Virus record (IMG/VR): IMGVR_UViG_3300037010_004533
Span: 1 to 62,148 of that record
Direction: 5' to 3' (one strand)
DNA from: a virus
Length of the DNA: 62,148 nucleotides
A model generated the notes under the pieces. It made no database searches. It was not told the DNA's origin and saw only the letters and a program-made list of their open reading frames with translations. Shown here one piece after another: positions 7,702 to 16,217 of this stretch. The position numbers were made by a program, and so were the translations under genes. Position 1 is the stretch's first letter; each line of letters opens with the position of its first letter.

Positions 7702-8421
7702 CTAATTCGGGACGGTGGTGACGGCGTTGCTCCCCTGGGCCGTGTGGGTGTGGGCGTTGAAGCTCCGGCCAACGGAGAGCAGGTCGGTGTCGCTCTTGAT
7801 GGTCCCCTGGACGCGGAGCTTGCCGGGAACCGAGCCGTTCGAGTCGAGGGCTTCGTTCCCTACACCGATCCCCCCATTGGCGAGCAGGGGCCCGTCTACC
7901 TGGAGCAGGCCCGAGACGCGGGTGATCGGGGCCTTGAGGTCCACACGACCGGAGGCCTGGACCTGGGCTGTGGCACAGGTGGCGTTGATGTGGCCCGTGG
8001 CGGTGGCGTCGATGTTCTGCCCGGCGGTGGCCGTGATGGAGCGCCCGGCGTGAACCGTCACATCCCCGGGGGTGTCGATGAGCACGGTGGAGGCCGTGGG
8101 GTCCACCTTGATCTTCGTGCCGTCCTCAGTCTCCACGTAGAACAGCTTCGGGTCGGAGACGGGGGCGGGATCTGGGGTCGAATATAGGGCGCCGAGAACG
8201 ATTCCGTCCTCGCCGTTCTCGTCCAGGAGGACGACCACCTGGCTACTCACCCTGGGGAGCCAGTAGACCTTGGCGCCGAGGGCGAAGGGGACGGCCATCG
8301 GGAGCCAGTCTGTGATGATGTTGTCCTCGTCGGGGAGCCGGACGCGGAGCTTGGCCTTGGCCCCGTCTACCGCGATGACGATGCCGCGCCTCCAGGCGGG
8401 CTTGGGTTCAGCTTGCGACAT
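7702..8421 (-). CDS. V: Baseplate spike protein V (P2 gpV-like)
   Basis: This 239-residue protein starts with an OB-fold-like domain (about 10-90, with RGIVIAVDGAKAKLRVRLPDED). A repetitive beta region typical of the spike helix follows (105-190). Near the C-terminus is NAHTHT, the HxH that binds iron at the tip of P2-family membrane-piercing spikes. The length is close to that of P2 gpV (211). It overlaps the D gene by 14 bp. Confidence 0.9.
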   Translation of the reverse strand: MSQAEPKPAWRRGIVIAVDGAKAKLRVRLPDEDNIITDWLPMAVPFALGAKVYWLPRVSSQVVVLLDENGEDGIVLGALYSTPDPAPVSDPKLFYVETEDGTKIKVDPTASTVLIDTPGDVTVHAGRSITATAGQNIDATATGHINATCATAQVQASGRVDLKAPITRVSGLLQVDGPLLANGGIGVGNEALDSNGSVPGKLRVQGTIKSDTDLLSVGRSFNAHTHTAQGSNAVTTVPN

Positions 8422-9388
8422 GCCTGACCTCCAGTTCGGTCCTGTAGCCTTCCCCCCGGGTGATGCTGTGCCGGGCTGCGCGGATCAGCCATAGGCCATC
8501 CAGGACGCCGAACTTCGTCAGCTCCAGGTTGCAGCCGGCGACGAGCTGGGGATTCCCGGGCAGGGTCAGGGTTGCGTCCCTCTCCCAGGACTTCTTGACG
8601 TGCATGGCGGCCTGGGCGAGCCGCTGGGTGTGGGCCTTACTCTCGGTGCGGCGCCGAACCTTGTGGCGGTCGGGGTGCGGATTTTCGGGCATCGTGGCCG
8701 TCGTGGAGCGAAGCTCCTTTGTGGTGCCGTCGAAGTAGCTGGCCTCGGTGGCGCTCACGACGACCTTCTCGCGGAAGCGGTAGCTCGTCATGTCGGCCGG
8801 GGTGAGGGAGAGGACCTTGGGGAGCTTCTCCAGGGCAAAGAGGTCATGGAACACGAGCTTATCGCCCTTCACGCTGAAGACGATGCCGTGCTCGGCTCCG
8901 ATCCGGTTCAGGAAGCCGAGGTCCGTCTCCCGGTGCTGGGTGGCCCGGGACCATCGGACATCGGGCACCTCCCCGACGAGGGTGAGGCTGTGGTAGGAGG
9001 CCACCTCGTAGGCGATGGACCGGAGGCTCTTGCCCTCGAAGGCCCGGGACTTGGAGGTGCGGAGCGCCGTCATGTTGCCCGCGCCTAGGGCTCGGATGGT
9101 CACGACATCGGGCGGGCCATCCAGCTCGATCTCATCGACTTGGCAGACGCCGGTAGAGAGGAGGGGGCGGCCTTCGTAGCCGAGCGCAGCTTCGATGGAG
9201 GTCCCCTTCACGGGATACCACTGGTTCATCCAGCGGCCCTCGGAATTGTCGAGCTTGACCTCCAGACCGTCGCTCTCGCCCTCCAGGTGGTCCTGGTAGG
9301 CGATCTCGATCAGCCAGGGGTCGAAATACCCGGTCGCGTCCCGGTGGTTCACGAGGAGCTGGGCGATGGGCTTGTCGATCAGCTCCAT
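8408..9388 (-). CDS. D: Tail hub protein D (P2 gpD/late control D-like)
   Basis: This 326-residue protein has the phage late control D/gp27-like hub fold. It begins with an antiparallel strand region containing a FDPWLIEI-type motif. The central VVTIRALGAG and the segment with HRETDLGFLNRIGAEHG are characteristic of hub proteins of contractile systems. The hub connects the tail tube to the V spike. It overlaps V downstream and the small zinc-ribbon gene upstream. Confidence 0.88.
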   Translation of the reverse strand: MELIDKPIAQLLVNHRDATGYFDPWLIEIAYQDHLEGESDGLEVKLDNSEGRWMNQWYPVKGTSIEAALGYEGRPLLSTGVCQVDEIELDGPPDVVTIRALGAGNMTALRTSKSRAFEGKSLRSIAYEVASYHSLTLVGEVPDVRWSRATQHRETDLGFLNRIGAEHGIVFSVKGDKLVFHDLFALEKLPKVLSLTPADMTSYRFREKVVVSATEASYFDGTTKELRSTTATMPENPHPDRHKVRRRTESKAHTQRLAQAAMHVKKSWERDATLTLPGNPQLVAGCNLELTKFGVLDGLWLIRAARHSITRGEGYRTELEVRHVAS

Positions 9389-9630
9389 TCCAGGCTCCCC
9401 GCCTTAATCGTGGTCTTCGTGCCGCAGAGGGGGCACTTGATCGCAGGCGTGACCGTGGGGGCGTTCGCGTGGCCGTCCACCTTGAGGCCGGGCAGGCCGA
9501 TGAGCTTGCGGCAGCCGACGCAGCGGTGCAGCCACTTCTCGCCCATGCCGTATTTGATCTCACCGGGCGCCAGCATCTCCTTGGGGCCAGCGATGCGGCA
9601 GCGGAAGGTGGCCGGGTTGGTCTTCGCCAT
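9379..9630 (-). CDS. Small zinc-ribbon protein in the tail operon
   Basis: This 83-residue protein has CVGC near residue 37 and CPLC near residue 66, a likely four-Cys zinc site. Its ending, with APTVTPAIKC and IKAGSLEW, resembles DUF6527-type small zinc proteins found in phages. It overlaps the D gene by 10 bp and meets the X gene at one base, so it is translated with the hub. No such gene lies between X and D in P2. A role in tail assembly is possible but unproven. Confidence 0.7.
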   Translation of the reverse strand: MAKTNPATFRCRIAGPKEMLAPGEIKYGMGEKWLHRCVGCRKLIGLPGLKVDGHANAPTVTPAIKCPLCGTKTTIKAGSLEWS

Positions 9631-9857
9631 CAGGAAATCCTCCAGGGGGGCAGGGGCGAGGCGTCGGTGGTCGTCTCCTCCTCCAGGATGGGGATGCGGA
9701 CCTTGACGTTCGCGGGCAGGATCGCGGGGAAGCCCAGGTTCAGATTCTCCCGGGCGATAGGCTCGTAGCGTGTCGGGTCGCCGTAGTAGAGATCCGCCAG
9801 GGAGTCCCAGCGGTCAGCCGGGCCGGTCGTGTGGATCAAGTATTCCTTCGCGCTCAC
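9630..9857 (-). CDS. X: Tail protein X (LysM-like)
   Basis: This 75-residue protein uses a GTG start that overlaps the stop of the U gene. It has the LysM-like pattern of P2 gpX: WDSLADLYYGDPTRYEPIA, then N-x-L and a Pro-rich end. gpX-like proteins act at the tail hub or tube interface. The C-terminal 15 residues are a short extension. Confidence 0.8.
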   Translation of the reverse strand: MSAKEYLIHTTGPADRWDSLADLYYGDPTRYEPIARENLNLGFPAILPANVKVRIPILEEETTTDASPLPPWRIS

Positions 9858-10387
9858 TTCCCGACCTCCGTGACGCTCACGCCGTCCTTGTTCGTGACGA
9901 TCTTCGACTGGACCGCAGGCGACAGGCCCTTCCCTGCCCCGGTCTTCGACTTGATGCCCGTGGGCGGGGTCTTCCGACTGGAGACGACGAGATCAGGGGG
10001 CTTCACCCATTCCCTGAGCCGGATCGTGGCCGTGGCGTGGCGGATCTTGCCATTCGGCCACTGTTCGGCCCTCTGGTGGTCGATCCCCGCCAGGACATAC
10101 TTCCCGGCGTAGACGCCGGAATCATGGCGGCCGAGCACCAGGTCTAGGACCTCGCCAGACTCCATGCAGGCCTTCAGGTAGAGCAAATCCGCCTCGGGAG
10201 ACTCCGTGGTGGAGGTATGGAGCGTGATCTGGAGGGTGATCTCCTCGGGCTTCAGGCCCGTGAGCTGGAGCCGGGTCTTGCCCCCGACGACGGGGTGCTC
10301 CGCCAGCTCCACCTCCTGCTTGTCCTGGAAGTCCGTGGGACCGGCCATGAGGCCGAAGGTCAGGTTTCCGATGCTGCCCCAGCTCAC
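9854..10387 (-). CDS. U: Tail protein U (P2 gpU-like)
   Basis: This 177-residue protein resembles P2 gpU in size and order (tape measure, U, X, D). It contains the segment GLKPEEITLQITLH and a conserved LGRHDSGVYAGKYVLAGID stretch seen in tail-completion proteins. The GTG start overlaps the tape-measure stop. gpU-like proteins cap or complete the tail. Confidence 0.82.
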   Translation of the reverse strand: MSWGSIGNLTFGLMAGPTDFQDKQEVELAEHPVVGGKTRLQLTGLKPEEITLQITLHTSTTESPEADLLYLKACMESGEVLDLVLGRHDSGVYAGKYVLAGIDHQRAEQWPNGKIRHATATIRLREWVKPPDLVVSSRKTPPTGIKSKTGAGKGLSPAVQSKIVTNKDGVSVTEVGK

Positions 10388-12732
10388 TAGAACCTCCTGC
10401 GGGAGTCGCTGCCGCTCGCCCGCTCCAGCTCTCGCTTAATGAGGGGAACGGCCTTGAGGATGGCCTTCTCGACGTTCAGCTCGACGCCGGGGGCCGAGCC
10501 ACGGGCATCGACATGGATGACGACTTGCATCCCGCCCCGGGCGCCGGTGGCCGCCATGGCGAGGCCGCCGCCCGCAGCGAGGCCGCCGCCGATGATCCTG
10601 GGGGCGAGGCCGCGCACCATGGAGGCCGCGCTCGCCATTCGTTCGACGAGGGCTCGTGGATTCATCGACTCGGCGATGGTTTCAAAGAGGCGCAGCTTGT
10701 GGATGTCCGACAGCGGGCCCTCCTTGGCCGGGCTGAAGGGAAGGAAGCGCCGGAGCTTCGTCACGACCGACTTGACCGCCTCGACGGGCTTCATGGCGAC
10801 GGAGACGATGCCCTTGGTGAAGGCCTCCAGGAGCCCCACGCCGGCCTTGAAGGACGGGCCAAAGAAGGCCGTGAAGAAACTGAGGATCTTGCCGACCGCT
10901 CCGATGGCGATGTTCGCCCACTGGACGATCTGGGTGAGCACCTTCACGAAGACGAACAGGCCGGCCACGGCGGCGATCACGGGGAGCAGGAGCGCCCCGA
11001 TCACGATCTTGAGCTGGACCAGGACGAAGGGCTTGGCGATCTCCCACAGCTTCGCAAAGAGGGGCACGAGGGGCTGGATGGCCTTCCACAGGGCGGCGAA
11101 GGCCGCCTTTCCCTGCTCCCAGAGGGTAGAGAGGAGCGGCTTGAGGGTGTTCCAGAACTGGGCACAGGCCGCCTTCATCTGTGCCCAGGCCTCGCCGAAG
11201 GCAGCCGAGACGCCCGGGAAGGTCTTCTTGAACCACGCGGCGATCCGGTCCCAGTTCTTCCAGAGCACGATGCCGACGACGATGAGGGCCACGATGGCAG
11301 CCGTGATCCAGCCGATAGGGGTGGACATGAAGGCCGCACCCAGTGCCCAAACCGCCTTCCCGCAGGACACGAGGGCGGGCCAGAGGCCGGTGGACAGGAA
11401 GGTGCCCAGCCAGGAGAGGGCCGGGGCGAGGCTCGTGATGAGGCTGAAAACCTTCCCGAAGAAGAGGATGAAGCCCCCGCCCACGGCCAGGAGCATCCCG
11501 AAGCCCGTAATGATGGAGACGAGGCCGGCCGCGATCTTGGGGTTCGCCTTCTGCCAGTCGTCAAAGCGTTCCAGCAGTTCGTTCGCCCGGTTCAGGACCT
11601 TCTTCAGGCCCTCGGCCACCGGGGCGAAGAACCGGCCGGCGACGTTCGAGAAGGTGCCCCAGGTGTTCTCCAGGCGCCCGGCGAGGGTCTGAGTCTCGCG
11701 CTTGACCTGCTCGTTTAGGTGCTCGCGCTGGAGCTGGAGCTTGGCCTGCTGATTGAACTCGGAAGTGCCAACCAGGGCCAGCCGGGAGCCTTCGGCGCCG
11801 AAGAGGGTGGTGCCGACGAGGAGCCGCTGCTCCTTGGTCAGGCCCTTGAGCTTCTCGAGCTGGGCGACCATGCGGGGGATGCTCATCTCCCCCTTCTCGT
11901 CGAAGAAGTCCAGGGAGATGCCCTTCGAGCGCAGGAGGTCCCCGGCCTCGCCCCACAGAGCCCCTCGGCTCGCGGAGAGGCGAGTCTTGATCCGGGCGAT
12001 GTGCTCGACGCCCTGACTGATGGCCGTGCCGACCTGAGAGGGGTCGATGCCGGTCTTCGAGAGGGCACCCATGACCGTAGACATCTGCGTAGCGGTGTCC
12101 AGGCCCTCCCAGCCCAGCATCCGGGCGGAGCTGCCGGCATACTTCATCGCCTCGAAGAGGCCTGGCACACTGAGCCGGGAGCTGTTCGCCGTCCGGTTCA
12201 GGATGTCGGCAAACTTGATGGCCTCCTGGCCCGTCAGGTGGAAGGCGTTGGCCGTGGTCGCCATGCCCTCGCCCGCGATCTCGGAGGTGAGGCGCTGGAC
12301 GACCTTCAGGTTCGCGGTGGCCTCCAGGAGCCCGCCGTCGATGACCCCCGCCTCCTGGCCGCCCTTACGGAGGGCCACGATCAGGTCGTAGAAGTCCTTC
12401 GTGCTGCCGGGCAGCGTGTTCCCGAGCTTGAGGGCCTTCTGGCTCAAGCTGTCGAAGTGCTTGTCCATGCCGTCCACGGTGCCCAGGACATTCTTCAGGG
12501 ACACCTCGGACTGCTCGAGATCGCTGAAGGCCTTCACACCCAGGCCCACGCCAGCCAGGAGGCCGGCGCCGGCGGTGAAGAGGCTTCGACCAGCCGCGTT
12601 GAGCTTCTCGGAAGCGTTACGCAGCCGGTCGAACTTCTTCTCGAGCTGGCCCATGGCCTCGCCCGCCCGCCCGGCTGCCTTCGACAGCTCCTCCCGGGCG
12701 GCAATCAACATCTGGAACTTGAAGTCGGTCAT
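10387..12732 (-). CDS. T: Tape measure protein
   Basis: This 781-residue protein starts with a coiled coil (about 5-50: repeated LEKKFDRLRN-type heptads). A TP901-like central region follows (about 60-360), then a strongly hydrophobic segment (about 400-485) and further membrane-seeking helices to about residue 640. This is the usual pattern of tape measure proteins, which set tail length and are ejected into the host envelope. A length of 781 residues suggests a tail of roughly 110 nm by the usual proportionality. The start overlaps the stop of the frameshifted chaperone at ATGA. Confidence 0.93.
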   Translation of the reverse strand: MTDFKFQMLIAAREELSKAAGRAGEAMGQLEKKFDRLRNASEKLNAAGRSLFTAGAGLLAGVGLGVKAFSDLEQSEVSLKNVLGTVDGMDKHFDSLSQKALKLGNTLPGSTKDFYDLIVALRKGGQEAGVIDGGLLEATANLKVVQRLTSEIAGEGMATTANAFHLTGQEAIKFADILNRTANSSRLSVPGLFEAMKYAGSSARMLGWEGLDTATQMSTVMGALSKTGIDPSQVGTAISQGVEHIARIKTRLSASRGALWGEAGDLLRSKGISLDFFDEKGEMSIPRMVAQLEKLKGLTKEQRLLVGTTLFGAEGSRLALVGTSEFNQQAKLQLQREHLNEQVKRETQTLAGRLENTWGTFSNVAGRFFAPVAEGLKKVLNRANELLERFDDWQKANPKIAAGLVSIITGFGMLLAVGGGFILFFGKVFSLITSLAPALSWLGTFLSTGLWPALVSCGKAVWALGAAFMSTPIGWITAAIVALIVVGIVLWKNWDRIAAWFKKTFPGVSAAFGEAWAQMKAACAQFWNTLKPLLSTLWEQGKAAFAALWKAIQPLVPLFAKLWEIAKPFVLVQLKIVIGALLLPVIAAVAGLFVFVKVLTQIVQWANIAIGAVGKILSFFTAFFGPSFKAGVGLLEAFTKGIVSVAMKPVEAVKSVVTKLRRFLPFSPAKEGPLSDIHKLRLFETIAESMNPRALVERMASAASMVRGLAPRIIGGGLAAGGGLAMAATGARGGMQVVIHVDARGSAPGVELNVEKAILKAVPLIKRELERASGSDSRRRF

Positions 12733-13192
12733 TCGGTCGCTGCCTCTTGGGATTCTCGTTCTGCGATGTCGGCGGCGATCTCAAGCCAGTAGGCCGCCTC
12801 GTCAAGGTCGAGGTCCATGACCTCGCGGTAAGTCCAGCCCGCCCACCTCGAGAGCTGAATCAGCCCTTCAGGGTGGACGTAGGGGAGTTTCCCTGGCCTT
12901 TCTCCATCACGAGGAGCAGGTCCTCCAGCTCCAGGTCCAGCAGGTCCTCGTAGACGGCGGGCTTGCCGTCGATCTGGACCACGGGGGCGATCAGGGCGAT
13001 GCCACGCTCCGATTCGGGTGCCCCCTTCCCCGCCACCCGGTCGGCGCTCACGATGTCCCGGCCCTTCAGGGACCGGGTGATGCGGGCGCTCTTGCCGCTC
13101 ACGGGCAGGGTGAACTCGATGGGATAGGTCCTGGCGGCGGCGACAGCGGCGGCCGTGGTGGTGGGGTCGATGGTGATGGGTTCGGTGCTCAT
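12729..13192 (-). CDS. E': Tail assembly chaperone E' (frameshift fusion)
   Basis: A -1 ribosomal shift at GGGAAAC (12887-12893) joins the E frame to an overlapping frame that begins GKLPYVHPEG and ends at TGA 12729-12731. This second frame adds about 50 residues beyond the shift, including a WAGWTYREVMDLDLDEAAYW stretch. Contractile and siphoviral phages make such a long form in small amounts to load the tape measure protein. The stop overlaps the tape-measure start, as expected. Confidence 0.85.
12860..13192 (-). CDS. E: Tail assembly chaperone E (short form)
   Basis: The unshifted product has 110 residues and lies between the tube gene and the tape measure gene, the conserved place of the chaperone. 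I chose the ATG at 13192 because AGGAA lies 4-8 bp upstream; an earlier in-frame ATG at 13207 has no good ribosome site. The protein has a beta-rich middle (IEFTLPVSGKSARITRSLKG) and an acidic LLDLELEDLLLVME segment before the slippery site. Confidence 0.85.
   Translation of the reverse strand: MSTEPITIDPTTTAAAVAAARTYPIEFTLPVSGKSARITRSLKGRDIVSADRVAGKGAPESERGIALIAPVVQIDGKPAVYEDLLDLELEDLLLVMEKGQGNSPTSTLKG
12887..12893 (-). other. -1 frameshift slippery heptamer GGGAAAC
   Basis: In the E frame the codons read CAG GGA AAC, giving a perfect X-XXY-YYZ heptamer. The -1 frame stays open to the tape-measure start, while the 0 frame stops nine codons after the heptamer. Confidence 0.85.
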
Positions 13193-13225
13193 CGGTTCCT
13201 TCCTCATGGGGATCGTGTGGAAGAG

Positions 13226-13252
13226 GCCCGCCCAGGACGACCCCGGGCGGGC
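13226..13252 (-). terminator. Hairpin after the tube gene (attenuator)
   Basis: A perfect 8-bp G+C stem (13226-13233 with 13245-13252) is followed on the minus strand by CTCTTCC, not a T run. It lies between the abundant tube protein and the chaperone and could reduce downstream transcription or protect the upstream message. Confidence 0.5.
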
Positions 13253-13267
13253 GTTTCAGGGCTCGGC

Positions 13268-13789
13268 CTAGCTGATGCCGAGGTTGGCGCGGAAGGCCGC
13301 GAGGATGTCCTCGCCGCCGACGCGGTGGATGCTGTTCTCGATGTCCACTTCCTCGACATCGGCGGAGTTGACCACGAGGCGGTAGTAAGTCACCTCCATC
13401 GTGTATTCGGGGTTGGAGCCCTCACTGGACTTCAGCTCGCCGACCTTGCGGCCAGAGAACCAGCCGCGCAGGTAGACCGCCACGGGCTCGTCGGTCGTGT
13501 TGCCGTAGCCGTCCCTGGACTTCTGGTTCGCCCGGACCATCAGGCTCACCGTCTTGTTCGGGTTGGCCGTCAGGGCGTGGAAGTCCTCATACATGCCGTT
13601 CATCTTGATGACGGCGGTGAGAGGCTCCATCGCGCCGGGGAGCTTGGGGGTGCCGATCAGGTCGCCCGCCTTGTGCTCGATGGCCTTGTGCTTCACGTCG
13701 GGCAGCGTGATAGAGGCCATGGCCCCCAGGTAGCTCCCGCCGGCGGCGTAGAGGTTGCAGTTCGTGAGCTGCTTAACGCGGATCGCCAT
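13268..13789 (-). CDS. FII: Major tail tube protein (P2 FII-like)
   Basis: This 173-residue protein matches the FII tube family in size (P2: 172) and position. Family features include the N-terminal LTNCNLYAAG, the segment KLPGAMEPLTAVIKMNGMYED, and a beta-rich end with YTMEVTYYRLVVNSADVEE. The tube polymerises inside the sheath and is the conduit for DNA. The gene follows the sheath gene by 9 bp. Confidence 0.92.
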   Translation of the reverse strand: MAIRVKQLTNCNLYAAGGSYLGAMASITLPDVKHKAIEHKAGDLIGTPKLPGAMEPLTAVIKMNGMYEDFHALTANPNKTVSLMVRANQKSRDGYGNTTDEPVAVYLRGWFSGRKVGELKSSEGSNPEYTMEVTYYRLVVNSADVEEVDIENSIHRVGGEDILAAFRANLGIS

Positions 13790-13798
13790 GGCTTCTCC

Positions 13799-15028
13799 TT
13801 ACTTAATCGCGTTGCTGTAGAGGTTCACGTCGAGGTAGGCCTCGAACGTCAGGCGCTCCAGCGGGGCCGGAGGCATGAACCGATAGCCGAGGGTCAGGTG
13901 GCCACCGGCGAGCTGGCTCGAGGGGTTCTTCGCGGCGTCGAAGAAGGCCTTGCCATCGACCACGGCTCCGCGACCGATCAGGACGCGCAGGAAGGCGTTC
14001 GCGTCGTCGAGGATCTGGTCCACGAGCGCCTGGGTGATCGGGGCATCGACATACTGGAAGCAGGCCAGCTCCAGGCTCTCCTCGATCACGTCGGCGGTGC
14101 GCCGGACGGCCATGAAGGTGTCGGGGTCGGAGCTGCCGGGGTAGGCGGCGGAGCGGTTGCCCCACACGCGGTAGCCGGTGCCGTAGCCGGAGTAGGTGGT
14201 CATGATGCCTGCCGCGTTCAGCAGATTCAGGTCCGCATTGATGTCCTGGAAGCTGCCGTCGATGGGGCGCTCCAGGCCGACGACGCCCTTCATCTCGGTG
14301 TTCGAGGGGGACCACCAGTAGCCCTTCTCGATGTCCTTGGCGGCGCAGGCACCGGCCACGAACTGAGACATCGGGCGGAGCACGGTGTTCCCGCTGCCGT
14401 CCACAGCCTTCACAGCCGGGTAGCAGATCATGATGCGCTTGCTGGAGGTGTTCAGGGTGGTGGAGCGGGCGGCGATGGCCTGGGCCGGGGAGAGGCCGGT
14501 CGCGGCATCGACGTAGGCGATGGCCCTGAGCTTGGTGGCGATGGAGTCGAGCTGGCCCATCACGCCGGTCAGGCCGGTGTAACCCGGGGCGATGAGCTGC
14601 TTCGGGGCGAAGCCATAGGTCGGCTTCACGTCCAGCATCGCCATGAGGCCGGTGCGGGTGCCGTCGCCCTTGGTGGTGCCGATGATGTCGGCCGCGCCCA
14701 CCTTGGACGGATCGGGGTTGCCCGTGGTCTGGTGGGCGGGGCTGGAGGGATCGAAGACGTTCACGACCACGATGGGGCCGGCGCCCTGGGCCAGGATGGC
14801 GGCGATGGCGGCAGGGATCGTGTATCCGGTGGTGTCGGGCCCGAAGAACGCGGCGGCGTCCTTGTCATTGGTGATGAGCACCGGCGCGTTCACGGTCTTC
14901 TTGCTCGCGTCGGCGAGGAGATGGATGGGGGCCGAACCGATCAGGCCGATGACGGCGGTGGCGATGGTTTCCACCTTCCGGGGGCCGGTCTGGTATTCGA
15001 TGGTTTCAACGCCGTGCAAAAAGCTCAT
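13799..15028 (-). CDS. FI: Contractile tail sheath protein (P2 FI-like)
   Basis: This 409-residue protein is a sheath subunit of the FI type (P2: 396). Visible features are the N-terminal HGVETIEYQTGPRKVETI, which forms the strand-exchange arm; the domain boundary near APGYTG; and the C-terminal PPAPLERLTFEAYLDVNLY used in inter-subunit linking. It proves that the virion has a contractile tail. Confidence 0.95.
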   Translation of the reverse strand: MSFLHGVETIEYQTGPRKVETIATAVIGLIGSAPIHLLADASKKTVNAPVLITNDKDAAAFFGPDTTGYTIPAAIAAILAQGAGPIVVVNVFDPSSPAHQTTGNPDPSKVGAADIIGTTKGDGTRTGLMAMLDVKPTYGFAPKQLIAPGYTGLTGVMGQLDSIATKLRAIAYVDAATGLSPAQAIAARSTTLNTSSKRIMICYPAVKAVDGSGNTVLRPMSQFVAGACAAKDIEKGYWWSPSNTEMKGVVGLERPIDGSFQDINADLNLLNAAGIMTTYSGYGTGYRVWGNRSAAYPGSSDPDTFMAVRRTADVIEESLELACFQYVDAPITQALVDQILDDANAFLRVLIGRGAVVDGKAFFDAAKNPSSQLAGGHLTLGYRFMPPAPLERLTFEAYLDVNLYSNAIK

Positions 15029-15031
15029 GGC

Positions 15032-15235
15032 TTACTCCTGAGTGGTGGCCGCTTTGCGGTTGGTCTTGGGGGCGGGGGCGGGGGCGGCCTCGGGCACGAG
15101 CTGGCCCACGTAGACGAGCCGCTGGGCAAGCTCGCCGTCAGGGATCTCGACGACGCCCGGGACGAGCACGTAGTCCGTGCCGTCAATAGAGGCCGACTGG
15201 ATCGGGCCGGTGTAGGTGCCCTTGAGGGTGCTCAT
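15032..15235 (-). CDS. Small conserved head-tail region protein
   Basis: This 67-residue protein starts at an ATG that overlaps the stop of the gp37-like gene (ATGA). It contains a short beta-rich region (TYTGPIQSASIDGTDYVLVPG), LVYVGQLVPE, and a Pro/Ala-Lys tail. In Mu-like phages a similar-sized DUF2635 protein sits just before the sheath gene. I suggest the same role on position and size, without firm homology. Confidence 0.6.
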   Translation of the reverse strand: MSTLKGTYTGPIQSASIDGTDYVLVPGVVEIPDGELAQRLVYVGQLVPEAAPAPAPKTNRKAATTQE

Positions 15236-15756
15236 TTCGGGAACTCCGGGTAGAAGGTGGTGTCCTTGAGGCGACCGCCGATCACAGGCATGGCGCCCTC
15301 TATCTCGCCGCCGCCGAGGATCGGGGCGTCGGTGGTGGGGGGCTCGGCCTGCACGGAGACGGTCGGGATGCAGATGTGCGAGGCGAACTCCCAAACGCCG
15401 TTCTCTTCCGTCGAGAATCCTTCCCTGATGATGTAAGCGCCGCTGGAGGCGCCCGGGGCGACCCAGCCAGTGAGAGCCTTGCGGATCTCGTCCAGCACTT
15501 CGTAGCCGCCGGAGTGGTCCCGAAGGTTGCGGACCAGGAGGTGCAGCTCGAACTCGAGATCCCGCTCCTGAGCCACCACGTCGGCCGAGAACGGCTTTCC
15601 GTAGCGGGAACCCTTGTAGGCGACCAGGACGGCGCCGGTGGGGCTGGTGAAGCGGTATTCAGAGATGCGCTCCGGCCATGCCTCCACGGCGAAGTCGGCG
15701 AGGGCAGGCCACGACAGGAGGCGCGTCACGATGGCGGCTTCGAGGGCACGGATCAC
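15232..15756 (-). CDS. Mu gp37-like tail terminator candidate (DUF1834)
   Basis: This 174-residue protein has a GTG start and overlaps the preceding gene by 4 bp. It begins IRALEAAIVTRLLS and has the conserved ELHLLVRNLRDHSGGYEVLDEIR region typical of DUF1834 (Mu gp37). Its position directly after the gp36-like gene and before the sheath matches Mu. Proteins here usually act in tail completion or head-tail joining. Confidence 0.75.
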   Translation of the reverse strand: MIRALEAAIVTRLLSWPALADFAVEAWPERISEYRFTSPTGAVLVAYKGSRYGKPFSADVVAQERDLEFELHLLVRNLRDHSGGYEVLDEIRKALTGWVAPGASSGAYIIREGFSTEENGVWEFASHICIPTVSVQAEPPTTDAPILGGGEIEGAMPVIGGRLKDTTFYPEFPK

Positions 15757-16214
15757 AGCGTCGTCCCCTCGAAGGTGGTTTCACGGAGCATCCGGCCGCT
15801 GTAGCGGTCGAGCAGCTCGTCGGTGAACAGCGGATCCGGGCCAGAGCGTCGGACGCTGGGGGCCGCAGGAGCGCCCGCGAGCGTCTCCTTCCGGGCGGCG
15901 AGCCGCTCCAGCCGCTTCAGGGCGTCCTTGTAGCGGTCCCGCGAGGGGTCCGTGTCGCCCTGGGGCCGGAGCGCGTGGAGCTTGTAGATGGCGATGTCGC
16001 AGACGATGCCCTTGAGGCTGGGCGGCACGTCGGTCAGGGGAAGGGGATAGCGGGCTGCCAGGAAGTCATCCACCTCGTTGCAGGCGTCGTCCAGGGCGAC
16101 CTGGAGCTTCACCGCGTCGATGGCATCGCCGCGACCAGAGCCGGTGAGCTGGGCCACCAGCCGCTCGTCGTAGCGGGCCGTCACGTCGTCGATGGTTGCG
16201 TAGCTGGCAGCCAC
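15753..16214 (-). CDS. Mu gp36-like head completion protein (DUF1320)
   Basis: This 153-residue protein has a GTG start. It shows the DUF1320 pattern: YATIDDVTARYDE at the N-terminus, VALDDACNEVDDFLAARYPLP in the middle and an all-helical body. The family corresponds to head-to-tail connector proteins of the gp6/HCP1 fold. It is placed between capsid-region and tail genes, as in Mu. Confidence 0.82.
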   Translation of the reverse strand: MAASYATIDDVTARYDERLVAQLTGSGRGDAIDAVKLQVALDDACNEVDDFLAARYPLPLTDVPPSLKGIVCDIAIYKLHALRPQGDTDPSRDRYKDALKRLERLAARKETLAGAPAAPSVRRSGPDPLFTDELLDRYSGRMLRETTFEGTTL

Positions 16215-16217
16215 TTC

